Positions 49,512 through 62,709 of a stretch of DNA of 64,000 nt are shown in pieces (positions within the stretch are counted from its first letter, which is position 1; each line of letters begins with the position of its first letter). The stretch is from Paragonimus westermani (taxonomy: Eukaryota > Platyhelminthes > Trematoda > Plagiorchiida > Troglotrematidae). The notes below the pieces were generated by a model that saw only the letters and a program-made list of their open reading frames with translations, ran no database searches and was not told where the DNA came from. The stretch covers positions 42,534 to 106,533 of the forward strand of contig QNGE01000922.1 in assembly GCA_008508345.1 (NCBI GenBank). The letters are read 5' to 3'. The position numbers and the translations under genes were made by a program.

Positions 49512-52500
49512 CGTAGAGTATTACAATTTGCTCGTAACGTTGTGTTATTCCCAATCTGTTTATCCCCCGCAAGTATCTGCGTATTCAAGCCGTAATCTGC
49601 AACAATCATGTGTACAGAGCTAGCGGGATTTTGACAAGTTCAAACACTTGGTTATCTAGCTCATTATTCGTTTATATGTCACATTGCTAATTACGTGCAT
49701 GCTTTTTATTGGCGTCATTATCTTTTGGTGATAAGTAACTCTCACGCCAATAACCTTAGTAACCAAACTCTCCTGAACTGCTCCTAGCTCATAAGCCCTC
49801 GATTCTTAGAACGGCTCACAAACTGGTGTGCTTACATGTTCTTGACCCACGGTTTACTCACAAACGCTTTTTGTGGGACGTGGCCGTCGCAGTGAATACA
49901 TGTAATGCAGTTGCTACCTCATGAAGCTTACCGTGTGATGGAGAATGTGACTGGAAATGAGAAGCTACGGATTGATTTAAACATAGTACACTACCGGACC
50001 ACAAAGAACCGACGTTTGTTTAACACGACTAAATGTCATTCGAGCTGCACAGAGTACATTCTGGAAGACAAAACTGCAAGCGAAGGCTACTTGGGCACGG
50101 TTGTCCCAAGTGACTGACTCTGGTACCTGGGTTGCTCAACAGACTGTTTGAACTGATTCACCGAAACTGTTTCACTACTATGGTCAGCTTACTAGTGCCA
50201 TCATATCCCATGCTACATATCCAAACTTATTGGCAGTACTTCGTGAAGGACTGTTATTAAGGAGTCACAGGGTGGACCCACAAAACGATTTACGATGCTG
50301 CCCTCTTACCCTTCCCAGATAGGTTGTACAGACTGGGACGGTTCCCAATGAGCTACATACACATGTTTGGAAACTTGATTTCAGTCGGTAGGATCTTCAG
50401 TCGACCGCAACGGTCCCTAAAAAAACATTTGTGCCTTTCGAAAATAAACTTGTTAATGTAGTCCACTTCGAATGTGCTCCTGTTTACGGCACTCTGAGTC
50501 TATACGTATTATTTACATTAGTTTCGCTGTAGTGATAGATCGGATGTGAACAAAATGTCCGTTCACATTAAATTGTATCCATAGCTCGGCTGTTTTCAGA
50601 TTTACTCCAAAAATCTTTTGCCCTAAAGCCTTGGTTCCTGCAGTATGCCATTAGGTGTCAAATCGCTTGGCATTTCACGATTGAATCAAACGTTTTACTA
50701 AGCCGTCTGTCTGGCAGATGAGCAATAACAGTAAATCACAAATTAGTTGGCGATTGAATATAATTGGCGTAAGTTTGCTAATAGATGGTTTACTTGGATG
50801 AATACAATTCAGTTTAACCCATACGATCACACAATTTACGATCAAAAGTGGCACAGTGCATTAGTTCACGTTGCCCGAGCTCAAATAGGCTGCATTGTGC
50901 TAGGTGTAGCTTTATCTGCAGTTTTTATTAATCCTGACCAACCGCGATTTTTCTGTCACAAACTCCTACCTTATTTATCCAGCTTTTAGTCTCTTGATGC
51001 ACATCTTTAAAGCAATGAATGTATGAATGGTTTGGGTTATAACGCCTAAACGGTCAATTTGATACCAAATTAATTCGATCATTTACTGTGTTAATGTTTC
51101 GTGCACAAACTTCTACACCGTACAGAAGCTCCAGTCTTCTTTTCTGGTAGGAGTCGCAACTTATGTCAGATTCCGTAAGAGTACAAGTCGGGACATTACG
51201 TTCCTGATTATCACGTGCACTCTTTTATGCTTATGTCACTGATAGGTTTGGAAAAGTGATATATGCTGAAAGGTAAGTCAGTGGATATAGGTCGATCATT
51301 TAAGTTGAATAGAATGAAAAATTATGCTGTAATATAAAATGAAGTAACAATTCAAAAAATTACCGTAAATAAATGGCTGTGTATTTCGAAGAAAATATGA
51401 GGACAACCTAAAAACATTTGGCTTACTAACCTGTGAGTACAGTAAGCCCTATTAGCAAATATTTGCCAGTCTATCCGTGACGTAATACGTTAAACAACAA
51501 CCGGTCCTTTTTTGACATTTCTGTTTGACCGGAACAGATGAACTGTGTCACCAAGCTTAAGACTAGCCTAGCGTATCTGTCTGACTTCTTCGTCTGTTTG
51601 TCTCCAACCCGTTCATATCCACCACATGCACACTAGGAAGAAACTGAAATATACCTGCATTTGTAAAGTTAGACATCTCAAAATCCCGTCATAAAATGTG
51701 TGCCGAAACAAATGAGAGAAACCAACTTTTCAAATTAATTGACTATGTTCATATAAGACTTGATATTTCTCAGTTGGAAAGTGAAGCTCATCTACAAGAA
51801 ACTTGTGAACTTTGTATAAAACAATTCTTGCTATATACTATTACTGGTTGATTTAGTTAGTTCTACGTAAACTGTTTGTTAAGTTGAGTGACATTCTCTC
51901 TAAAAACTAAAAACAACCTGATATCATAAATATCTGCAATACACCATTTTTCTAGTCTGTGTCGGTGAATAGTGTTTTCAATGTTTATACATATAGCTGT
52001 GTCGTATTTTCCACTGTTGACGTACTACACTTCATCGCCAAATGTATATTTTTCCATGTTGCAGGTAGACGTCCCGATTTGAATTATTTACAGTGTGATC
52101 GAATACAATCCGATTTGTTTTGATTACGAAAGCTCAGTTTCCGTGCATATTTTTTATCAATAAGCGATAAAAGTCCTCAAAACAATAAAGCAGTATAAAA
52201 ACATTCTCTGAAAGTTGCCATCGTGTATTTTTGATTTTGCTGTCTTCTCTGGGTTGCCACATTATGTTGTCTGCAATCACACAAATGGAATAGAACTTTC
52301 GTTAGGTGGACTTCCTAACTGTAGTTAAATGTTGCAAAACGTTTGCGATCGGGGTTTGGTTAACAGTCATTAAACACCTGGTGGACCACAGTTTAGAATC
52401 GCTTATACTCCTTCAGTTTTTATGGTTTCTGTTGAATATCCCGGTACAGAGTTGGTACAGTAACTCAAAAATATCCCGTGGGCTCTTGTAAATTATGTCT

Positions 52501-54117
52501 TTGTTTAAAAGTTCTTGGCAAAATTTTGTTTCACCAATTTCTGGTATTGTTCTCTGATCCTGATATACATTGATGAGTGTTAGGCCGCTGTGATAGGAGA
52601 ATCCGTGATCGTTTACATGTTAGCCTACAACAAAAAACAACCAGGAGAACATTAAAAATAACAATGAATCGGTGAGCTACATTTTTTGTGAAGAAATATT
52701 ACGGGTGCGGGCAGTGTTGGAATATTGTTTTTGTAACAAGCAGCCAAGTGATACTAAAACCCACAGTCTAAATCTTACCTTGAAATTAGCCCACCAGACT
52801 GGAAAAAAGTGGCAAAATTATACGAAAAGCTTTTGCCAATGCATAAAGGTATTAAAATATAACAAGCTGAAAAACTGATAGAGTTTAATTCCCTTTCTCG
52901 GATTCTGGAGGCAGCTTACTCATACATCTGATATCCCTATTTAAAAGTCGAAATATGATATAGAAACAGATATCTATGTAAATATTATCGATTCTGTTTA
53001 ACTGCTTAGAAGAAATCAGACAAGTGTTACTGAATCTTGAGATGTTCGCACTGGTTTTCATACAGACTTCATAAAAGCGTTCTTGTTTTCATTTACAGAA
53101 CGCTTGCGTATTTATTTTGTCATGAAGTGTAAGGCAAAAAACATTTTCCCTGACTACTTTAACTACTTTGACAATGTGAGTAGTCCCACTCCTATGGGGC
53201 ATGGGATTATGGTAATTAGTTTGAACATCACAAGATTTATTCTGGCATTCTTGCTCTTGCAGAAATTTTCAAACGACCCATCTTGAAAAGGGTTTCCAGA
53301 CGAGTTTTGCTGTCGCTAAAGTTCGCCGGTAGTATACATCCTTGCAGCAGACGAGAGTAGAGCTTCGACCACGTATTCGTAGGGTAATCTCGTCGACCGT
53401 TGCGCACTAGACACGGTTGAATTATCACATGCAGACGCTCAGTCGCGTTCGCTTGTGAGTAGTACTCATATTGACCGATCACTTCGGGAGGAGACTCAAT
53501 AACTGTCCGTTCATCTTCGGCCGACAGCCTCAAGACTACTACCTATCTCCAAACTGAATTCACCGAAATCATTAAGCAATTCCAGCGGTATTTTGAATAC
53601 TATTGAGTAGCAGAGGATTTTGGTTGATGTAGGTTAAGAAACACCCACAAATTACTGCAGCACGACTGACCAGCCATGATAACAGCGGATTACCAGTCTA
53701 ATACTTCTTATCGAATGGACCTATCTGAAACATCAATGTGAGTATGAAAGCTGTGATTAATTGTGGGCGGAGTTCAGCTAACATGAGTGGTATTAGTTGG
53801 CACGCAACCCAAGTGGCATTTACGCAACCTCCACTCGTAAATTAATGAGTTTATCGGTGCGCTAGAATTTACAGTGTGTTCAGTGTGGACCGTAACACTT
53901 GACATCACCGATATCTAACCTGTTCATTCACCATTGGTGTGAGCGGACACTGAGCTGGCCTCAGAATGTCCTAATTTATCGGCGTTTAAACAGAATAGTA
54001 AACTACAAACAGACTGACACATATGTAACACACAGAAAACATAGCAGTGGAAGAACGGACACTGGTAGTTGCTAGCATTTTGTATCGTCTATTTCGTACC
54101 AAATAACAAGAACCAGG

Positions 54118-54132
54118 TATATATATATATGT
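54118..54132. repeat. Short (TA)n run
   Basis: Alternating TA of about 15 bases followed by TGTATC, at the downstream edge of the minus-strand GIY-YIG relic. Confidence 0.8.
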
Positions 54133-54136
54133 ATCA

Positions 54137-54484
54137 CTAGTGAGGTGAAGGGATGAAGAAATAAAACATTTGGAGTGGAGAACAATAACGTAAGACCATT
54201 AGGTCCATAGGGGTCCGAGGTTTCATGTAATGGTTCTCGCACACATACTGGAAAAGCGGATTAGCGTGGCGTGTCACAACCTTTAATGCAAATTCAGGGT
54301 TAATCCGACTACTGGTGGCCAGCGTGTGTCTCGTAGTAGACGAAACCGGAAGCTTTTGGGATTCCGGAAGGACCGAAATAGGGTGTGTAGTGAAATCCTT
54401 GGCCCATTTTAGCAGATGTTCCTTCATTTTAGATTTCAAGAACCTATCAGTTCTGTCGATGAAACATTCGCCGCAGTTACACAC
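54137..54484 (-). pseudogene. Decayed GIY-YIG domain of a Penelope-like element
   Basis: The peptide CNCGECFIDRTDRFL, then KMKEHLLKW, aligns with CSCGTSYVGRTTRRL...IREHHPAW of the intact element. The following SSTTRHTLATSSRINPEFAL matches the usual region after the domain (SAILSHLVDSNHAVNVKDAF in the intact copy). Two key positions are lost: the Gly after the Tyr/Ile pair is Asp, and the catalytic Arg is Lys. The rest of the element is not recognisable upstream on the minus strand. Sequence divergence from both family A and B shows an older, third insertion. It lies antisense in the transporter intron. Confidence 0.6.
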
Positions 54485-57022
54485 AAATTAATCAATACAG
54501 CGTGAGTCGTCGCTAACAGGTTGTTTTCCTTTTATTAGAGGTAAAGGTAACTTGCGAGTTCAGTCGACGACTGCGATTTTAGCCACATGGGAAGTTCGCT
54601 TAATTGAGGCGACGAGACGTGTGATGGTTCGAAACGGAGAAGTATCACTCTTGAATGGTAGCTCACTGTAGTTGTTGGAATCAGTGGGAAGAGGTAAGAA
54701 GTGAAAGATTTCATAAGAAACTCCATAATTAGTTGTTTGTTCTGTTACTCAACATCGTGTAAATCAAAGTCTCAGTCTCTTTAGCTATGTAAGTTGGAGT
54801 TGAAGGCATTATTTTTAAAAAACGCATAGTTGTTAGTACAAGATTTGTTTCATGTTCAAGATCACAGTTCTGATTATGAATGGTTCAACGTCTGGAATTA
54901 TTCTGAAAGAGTAATTCACGAAACACCGTAGTAAATATGGATATGCAACTGAAAATTCCGTACGTCTAACATCTAGTCAGTGTACATGATGGGTACGCAT
55001 ACGCACCCGTTTTGAAACTCAGGAATTCGTTCATTTGTGAGAATGTTGTGTTGATCAAATTCTGTCTTCAAACAACTAACTGTGAAACTTTGAAGGACTA
55101 CAAAACCTTACATTATCAGGTTCGAAATGTTTGAATCATCAGTGAAATACCTAAACATCCACGAACATGAAGTGGCCACAATACTTTTCAATTTCATCAA
55201 ACCTATTCCTGACGTACTTTTTTTTAGCCCCTTCGCTTCATTTTTATTCTTTCAAGTTGGTTATGTTCATTGGCGATAAATGCATGTCTGTTAAAACAAC
55301 TACGATTATTCTACCAGTATAAAACACAGACAAGCAGACAAATGTTCCTGTGACATTTACTAATGTCAGAAAACTCTACGGAATTTTACAACACCAATTA
55401 ATTGCAGACACTAGCGAGTCGTCACCTTGGTCTTTGTGTACATTTTTGTTGCTCAAGTAGCCCCAACCAGTGTGACCAATTTGAACTGATTTACTCGAAC
55501 ATAAACATAGGAGAGAATCGACAAGTGTGGCCTGAAATGTTACGAATATCTTGTAAACAGTTGTTATAAGTGACCATCAGTAAGGTATTATACATATACT
55601 TGGACCTGCTCTGGAGTATTCTTCCAGGGAATCGAACCACTAACATATGGATATGTATCAAAACGGTAGTCCAGGAATTCATCAGGCAAATCAGTGTCGT
55701 AACCAATGCAGACGGTAGCAAATGCATGGTTAATTCCTCACTAAAGAAAATTTATTAGTCATTATGGGTTGGCCTACAACCAAATAGGCACCTACCACCT
55801 CGACAACAACAAAGACCAGGCGGATTTTTTAAGGTTTGCTCAGTTCTTTCAATCACTCCCCAAACTGTAACGGGCGAGCGTTTGTTTGTAACTCGTCCAC
55901 AAAATACAGATGCACTTTTGAACATGTGAAATGAAAGTGCAATAGCCAGGAAAAATAACACACATATACCAGCATTTTCACTGACCACACTCAGCGATGA
56001 CCGCAATGGTCAAGGTTATTTGGGAATAGAAAGTGTGCCCAAGTATCGAACTGATGATTTAACACCGTCTAAACTTATTTAGTGTGGTAAGATTCCATGG
56101 GAGTCGTCCACTTTAATGAATCATATTATAACCTATATATATGCCCATACCTGTTTTATGACGATAGTGTGCTTGTGGGCGTTTGATTAAAAGTACGGGC
56201 AAACACAATTAGCTGTGAAGAAAATCACGGTGTTTCAAATAACCGAACACTTATGACTCAGCATGACCGGACAGCAACCGTGCGATTGCCAATGCAAGTA
56301 ACATGCTTGGAAAAGAAACTGAATGATGGATGAGACTTTGGGTCAGTCTGCAGTCGAGCTGTGTTCCCCTGTGGGACATTTATCAGCCCATACTTTGATA
56401 TGTGAAACCCAACGACTTTCCACAATCTTTAGTGGCGTGAACACATTTAGCAGCACACATCAACGGAATTTCCAAATGAGTACAATCGGATTGTTGTATC
56501 AGTTATGTCGTGATCCAAATCAAATTTAATCAGTTAAACAACCAGCAAATTGCAAATTTTAGACTGTCTGTTGATCTAATGAACTTGCTAAGAAATATCA
56601 TTCAAGTTAATATTCAGAAATGTTAGAACTGAGTATGTTGTAGTGGTAGTTACTGTGGTAATCCATTTTGAAAATAGTGCTTACATTATAATCCAGGAGC
56701 GGATGGGATGGATACATCAATTACATATTCTACTGAGATACTCTGTTATGTGCTCTGCGATAGTGCAATGTAAAATAGCGTGTATATTGAGTGATTTTAA
56801 CAGTGTATTGTTTGAACACTTGGTGACGACCAGTAAAAGTGGATCTGGAAGATTTGCTTTTTTAACCCTCAAAATCAACTTTTCATAAAGCATTCGTGCA
56901 CGTAGAAAACATGCTGCGTTGATCAAACCTGGTTTTCGTGTCGTCTACTATCCACCATTTTACACAACTCTTGTATGCCTTCTTCTCAAACCCTCCACAC
57001 CCGCCTACACACGCACAAACAG

Positions 57023-57157
57023 GAGCGTTTCTTATTCCGTACATGGTCATGTACGTACTCGGTGGACTGCCGCTCTTCTATCTGGAACTGGCGCTCGGAC
57101 AATTTCAGACTAGCGGTTGTCTAACTGTTTGGAAGCGAATATGTCCCATGTTCAGTG
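57023..57157 (+). CDS. SERT (SLC6A4-like): SLC6 serotonin-type transporter, exon with TM2
   Basis: The first two bases complete the Gly codon left by the previous exon. The frame then reads [44 protein letters not shown], with one base left over. The block is TM2 and the first intracellular loop; GG(L/I)PLFY(L/M)ELALGQ is a family signature. ICPMF followed by G-I-G agrees with SERT rather than DAT. Splice sites are CACAAACAG at 57022 and G|GTAAGC at 57158. Residues 197-241 of the protein. Confidence 0.88.
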
Positions 57158-60100
57158 GTAAGCATTTGACTCACACGCACCACTCTTATTGTTATTTTTG
57201 CCTCATACATTCCGTAAAGTATATAAAGTTAAAGCCAAGGTATGATAAGTAAAGAGAAATTTTAGTAAGGAGAGATCTTTAGATAGATGGCAGAAACTTT
57301 TCTCAACCTAGTCAACGAAGGTATGTGGTGTATGCACAAAACAGTACGCAAGCACAGTTCGCCTACAACAGTGGAATGTTTCCGTAATTTTTGTTTTGGG
57401 TTCAAAAATGAAGCCCTAATTCCGTTAGGTAAAAAGCCTATGGTACGTGCTATGTTCTAAATTATCTGCCAGAAAATAACCCGTCAATAAACCGGTGGTA
57501 CTCATGCTTAAGTCTGTTCTTCTAATAGGATGCTATCTCAATTCTAGGCATTCCGAACTCGAATATTAACGCTGGGTCTCAACATTGGGAACACCAGGAA
57601 GACGACCTGACAGTCATCTGACATTCAGTCTTTCACGTAAACCCACTAAGTTCCCTGAAGTTTACAATGCGTTTACATGAGTGCAGTTAGCTGACTGATA
57701 TGTCACTTTCGAATTAGAGCGTAGATGAATGTTATGTCCATGACAAAAGTTGAATATAAAGTTATCGATATGTCTTAAGTGGTCAACTCTATATGCCACT
57801 GATTTGTATGAGTCTTGCTACCTCGGTAAATCAAAACATGATAGGCTATCGTCATTTTACAGACCTCTTCAATAGGCGAAGAACAATTAACTCAAAGAAC
57901 CTGAACCACACAGTAATAACCGCGATACCGAAATTCACGGATAATTTGGTGAGCAATCACCGTTAATACCTTTGGTAAGAACTACGGATGTGGTCCCATA
58001 TAAATACAAATGTTAGCTCTCCATATGAGTCGAATTAGTGAATAACAGAAGCAGAATGAGACCAAGTGAGCACAAATAAACGTTTTTACTTGGATCTAAC
58101 TGAAGATGCTGGTGTGCAATTAGCGGAATTCAAATCAAGTGCGTGAGTTTTATCGAATAAAAAAAATGAACGTAAACATCTCGCAAATTGCAAACTGATG
58201 AGAAGCAAAGGGGTCAGTGAACTACATATGGGAATGTTTATCACAGCGTGCTAAACGTACTGCAAAGACGATGAGCAAAATGTAGCGATAAGCCAAATAC
58301 TAAAACCAGTTTGGATCAGAGTGTCAAGTTACTACGGAACAGAATAGCAAGATAGTTAGTTGATAGTCTCATTGGTTCTGATCAATATATCTCTTCCGGA
58401 GAAATGAGTTACAGACCGGCACTAAACAATCTGAAGAAGAAGTATATGATATACATATTCACTTCACTTTATTAATCAACTATTTCAAGTTCGCTTTGGT
58501 GCTATGATCCACAATGAATGATACACAAACCTCTCTTGTAAAATACAGTACTAGATATCCAGTTATTCGCACTTTAATCAATTGATAGAATAAAAAACGT
58601 TTGAGTCATATTCGAAGTTACTGACGGGAACATAGGAGGTGAAATATACACAAGTAACTGGTTGAGTAAAACAGTGTTAGGTCGGACATTCACGTGTATG
58701 AAATTGAAAAATAAACACTGAGACTCTAGGAGGAAGTTTAACCTTGTTCGTCAAAATCCCCAGGGGAAACGGAAACACGATATTTTCGGTGGGGGACCAC
58801 ACGTGAATGAAAAACCGATCGATTAAATAGTGTTGAATGAAAATCGGGAGATTCTGGACACTTGATCTGAGGAATGATGTTTCTGATTTTGGTGAATATA
58901 TAATTGCCATGAAGTAACTGTGCTATACTACTAGTGAACTTATGTTTAGGTACCAAAGAGAAACATAGTGAGATATACTGGTTACATATTGGGTATTTTT
59001 ATGAAGGCTGGACAGTTACTAAAAATTTCCTTTCTGATTCCAGGTCGTAAACGAAAACAACATATCTATTTTGTGGTTCACTGACAGTTAGGGCAAATTG
59101 ATCAGTCAATGAAAAACGAATTTTTTGATGTCACTCGTACATCTGCTATTTGACTGGGAAACGTAATTTTTCTTTATTGCAAGCACAATATTACAAACAA
59201 ACTAACGTCATTGTTGTTTGAAATTATAAGGACATTTTTTCCATACAGTGGGCTCTGGGCTTATTATGTTAGTCACAATAGGAGTAAGGTGACATTACTC
59301 TTGATGAGAAGGACTATTACGCAATTGCTCTCGGTTGCTGTCTTGTACAGCAGACATTGTTCGGGAGCACTGCAATGTAATCCTTATAATGCAAAGGTTA
59401 TATCTCATAAGCGCAATTGAAAGCCATGAATCTACACCACAAACTCCTTTGTTAGGGCGGGTTTTAGGTGTATACAACTCGCTCCAGCACGAATCCATGT
59501 AATTTGCATTTAGGCCCTCACCCAAGTACTAGTGCTGAAAAATCGCAAATTTTTACTTTGTAACTAGTGGAAGCACATAAAACGGAAATCTCCGTTGCAT
59601 TGAACACATGTATGAGTAATGTAGTTGCACTGTGTATTTCAGATTCCTTATATGCGTCGCAACCAGCCAGACTTTGTGCACTCACAACGATTATTCGTGA
59701 GTGGTAGTACAAAAAACAGATTATTAGCACGCATGCGTAAGCTTCTGATATAAAACCGTTCACCCCGGTTGATGAACGTTATAGGTATGGCCTGACAACC
59801 AGGTTACACACCAGGTGTTATGCGATGACGGATCAGCCAGAACTATAGACTTTTAGTCTAGAACAAGCCGTCGGATAAAAGTCGTTAGATCAGATCTGAC
59901 GTGAACATCTACGGTCGCGCAGCGTCACAGTGATTGGGACGTACCGGTTCATGACTGCTCGAGAGTGGACTAATGATAAACGTGATAAACCCCTTATGGG
60001 GTAAAGCTACTGGAACCATTGTTTGTCTGTAGGTAGCTGAGAAAATGTAATATGTGAAGGATGTTACGGTGCTGAGCTGCGTAGGATGAGACAGTTAACA

Positions 60101-60605
60101 CAAGGACTCAAGCATGTACAAAGACTTGCTAACTGGGGCATCTCACCACCCCATTCTTGATGCACATTACGTGTGCACGAAGTTTTGTTTCTGTTTACTA
60201 CCCCCAGACAACTGTTATGTGCTCTATGGCGAAAATACCGACTGATAGCAACGATCGTCTCTTTTAAGCGTGTCAATCATCACAGAATTATTTAGACCTT
60301 ACACTGGGTTTCCCATTCTATGATTCAAGACAGACTAACAATTTGAACTGGCCTATTTGTGGTTAATTCCGTGAACATCTAAGGAGGCAAAGTTTGTGTC
60401 TAAACCGTTCTTCAGTTTACCTACTGGCCCATAAAAGGTTTCTGACATTGCCACTTTAGATAGTTGAGAACTGCTCATATTTGCGTCTGTATAATGCTTA
60501 CAGGTTTGTTCTTCGTCTCCAGTGTGGCGTTCCGTAATTCCTGTCATTTGCACAACGCAGTCACAGAATTGTGTTTGAAATCTTAATTTTTTGTTCCGTT
60601 GAAAG
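57158..60605 (+). other. Intron of the transporter gene (3.4 kb)
   Basis: Bounded by GTAAGC and TTGAAAG, phase 1 on both sides. No repeat copy or other gene was recognised inside. Confidence 0.7.
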
Positions 60606-60891
60606 GAATCGGATTTGGCATTTGCATTATTGCCAGTTACACTGCCTGGTACTACAACACGGTTATGGCATGGGCTTTGTTCTACATGTTTGATGCAATG
60701 CGACCCAGTTTGCCATGGGACAGTTGCAATAACTGGTGGAATACGAATTCATGTATCACGGTGTACAAACAGTTTGTCAACGTGTCCTCAGTGGAACCAG
60801 ATGATGGAAATGAGGCAAATTATCCTCATCCCAGCTCAAACCTCCTAGCCAACCAGACTATACATTACTCATCCACGGAGGAATACTTTTA
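60606..60891 (+). CDS. SERT (SLC6A4-like): SLC6 serotonin-type transporter, exon with TM3 and large outer loop
   Basis: TM3 reads GIGFGICIIASYTAW then YYNTVMAWALFYM, very close to SERT; Y258 equals the substrate-site Tyr176 of human SERT. The position equal to human Ile172 is Thr254. The second extracellular loop has the conserved disulfide pair in PWDSCNNWWNTNSC and two N-glycosylation sequons (NVSS, NQT). It ends STEEYF plus TA at the donor TTTTA|GTAAGT. The acceptor TTCCGTTGAAAG is pyrimidine-poor, but the phase and the family alignment fix it. Residues 242-336 plus two bases. Confidence 0.88.
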
Positions 60892-62457
60892 GTAAGTTTA
60901 TTAGAGTATACATTCACACACAAATGGTCACATAGAATCAAATTTTATCTCAGAATAATTTATCCTTACATATGTATGACACTTACTGATTATCGAAAAT
61001 CAACCAGATCAGACTTCATTACTAGTGCCTCTTTTTCATCTAGTTAGAAACTATTAGAAGCCGTTTAGCTGGATATTTCTGTCAGTTGCAATACGCACAC
61101 TATGAAAAAAGCCAGGAACACCAAATTCAAATGGAAGACATGTCAAAATAAGTCCGCGATGAAGAAAACTATAAAAGAAAGAAGGCCGTAGTAACCCACG
61201 ACCACAAGCTCCGCAAATATGCAGCTAAATAAGTCACGATGGTTACATATCGTCACCCCCCGAGATACATCAGCCAGTGAAACGCATAAAAGTCAACATG
61301 TTCGCTAGTGTCAGTATGTAGACCATTCATGCAAAACAAAGGTACTTAACGGGAACGCTGCCGGTCAGGTGACAGATAAAACAGCTCAGCCGAAACACAA
61401 TTTAGAGGAAATTCACGACTGCAACGTCGCTCACTGACAGCGCGGATGAGTCGGTTAGCCAACCACACCTGTCACAGCAGTGAGTGACGACCTCCGTCTC
61501 AGATTAGCCTGTCACAGTGACCGAATTCAAAGGACGCCAGTACATAACGATCACCACAAGTGACTTGCGCTGAACCGCTTGTGGCTTCACTCGCATGAAA
61601 CGTATTCTGTGTAAACCCGAAGAAATAAGACTAGGAGGCGTGTGTGGGGTCTCAGAGTCCAGCCGGTCAATACGGATCAGCGCTTCTATTCTCGACCGCT
61701 TGAAATACCTTCATGTATGAATGCCTGCTAGAGTTATGTCATCACTATTTCGAGGATGGGGCATTACTGGTCGTATTTTTATGTAGCAATTACCAGTCCA
61801 CATGCGTAATTCCAGTGTTCCCTGAGAGAAGTATTAACAGAATATTACTGTTAACGGTGAATCAGAAACCTGTTCCCGTAATTGATATTCAAGTTAATTA
61901 AAATATATACGAAAACAAACATTATAAATACATTAACTTGACAGCATCACAACGAATAGTGGCATTATGATTGATCTCAGTCAGGTGTAAAGTTTCTCAC
62001 AGACACTGGGTTGCTTACTGTCCGTACAAAAGTCTACTGTGTATGGTTGTTACAAATGTACGACTACATACAGATGATCAAAACACAAAATAAAATTCGA
62101 AGTTTCGTCATATACTTCCATTCCATACACTCCGATGGTTAATATTCCTAGGAACGGATGGCTTTTAGTTTGCATTACTGCACAATTACACCGATCTTAT
62201 CATCATCCTCAGTCAACTTTCCCAGAGTATAATCAGTTACACGGTGGCTCGAAATGGAGGGATGTGGTACTCTTTGTAGAAGACTTCACATACAAATATG
62301 TGAGCATGATATAGTCAGCATAGAAAGAACAGGCTTTTGCAATTATTCTATGAGCTGAAAAAGAATGTTTGAAATGTATACTGGTTTGCTATTTGCAGAG
62401 AAGGATCTTATTTCCAGCTGTGTTTTTCTATAAAAACCTATTTATTCCTTCTGATAG
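60892..62457 (+). other. Intron of the transporter gene (1.6 kb)
   Basis: Phase 2 on both sides. The part around 61430-61680 is more GC-rich and may be old repeat sequence; no second copy was found in the window. Confidence 0.65.
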
Positions 62458-62596
62458 TCGACGTGTACTTCAAATCCAATACGCAACCGGTTACAATAAT
62501 GTCGGACCGATTCGTTGGGAAATCGCAATGTGTTTGATGGTAATTTTTACAATCGTCTATTTCTCGCTTTGGAAAGGAGTCAAAAGCAGTGGTAAG
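62458..62596 (+). CDS. SERT (SLC6A4-like): SLC6 serotonin-type transporter, exon with TM4
   Basis: The acceptor TTCCTTCTGATAG ends at 62457. One base completes TA to TAT, giving EEYF-Y-RRVLQIQ, which aligns with EEFYTRHVLQIH of human SERT. Earlier AG dinucleotides at 62400 or 62416 give a frame error or a stop. TM4 follows: WEIAMCLMVIFTIVYFSLWK, then GVKSSGK. It ends in phase 0 at GGTAAG|GTAAGC. Residues 337-383. Confidence 0.85.
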
Positions 62597-62709
62597 GTAA
62601 GCCAAAACACATGAGTCTAATTGTTTAGGGTTCATTCCCAACGAAATTTTCTAATTATTTCCTATCGGAATTCCATGAAGCGACAGATTGATATTCTTTT
62701 ACTTTTCAG

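Larger units (their letters stand above)
49306..49564 (-). mobile_element. Penelope-like element fragment, family B, copy 2
   Basis: On the minus strand the order is: palindromic foldback (49564-49375), then ORF start at about 49363 (MLNTTPKLFNFIRT, GADIL). The copy at 30274-30425 has the same start with a few substitutions. The ORF stops within about 35 codons, so nothing functional remains. It lies antisense inside the transporter intron. PLE assignment rests on the shared architecture with the intact family A element and on hammerhead-like boxes in the foldback. Confidence 0.55.
49375..49564. repeat. 190-bp near-perfect palindrome
   Basis: Arms 49375-49469 and 49470-49564 are reverse complements with only a few mismatches and no spacer; the centre is ATCGAT. 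The outer ends read GATAAACAGATTGGGAAT inward from both sides. Each arm contains a CTGA..., helix, GAAA block, one per strand. A transcript of either strand would fold into one long hairpin. Confidence 0.85.
44818..57022 (+). other. 12.2 kb intron of the transporter gene
   Basis: The phase-1 donor at 44818 pairs with the phase-1 acceptor ending at 57022 and restores the family sequence NGGG-AFLIPY. The intron carries a PLE family B palindrome (49306-49564), a GIY-YIG relic (54137-54484) and a short TA run. Other frames inside it show no domain. Confidence 0.75.

Noticed and set aside
53237..53533. 98-codon minus-strand frame
   Set aside because: No domain and no neighbouring exon; treated as chance.
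55617..55640. tRNA B-box-like word (TGGTTCGATTCCC on the minus strand)
   Set aside because: No matching A box or cloverleaf arms within the usual distance upstream on that strand.
61430..61680. GC-rich patch with repeated CCTGTCACAG
   Set aside because: The word occurs twice only; no unit structure or homologous copy seen.
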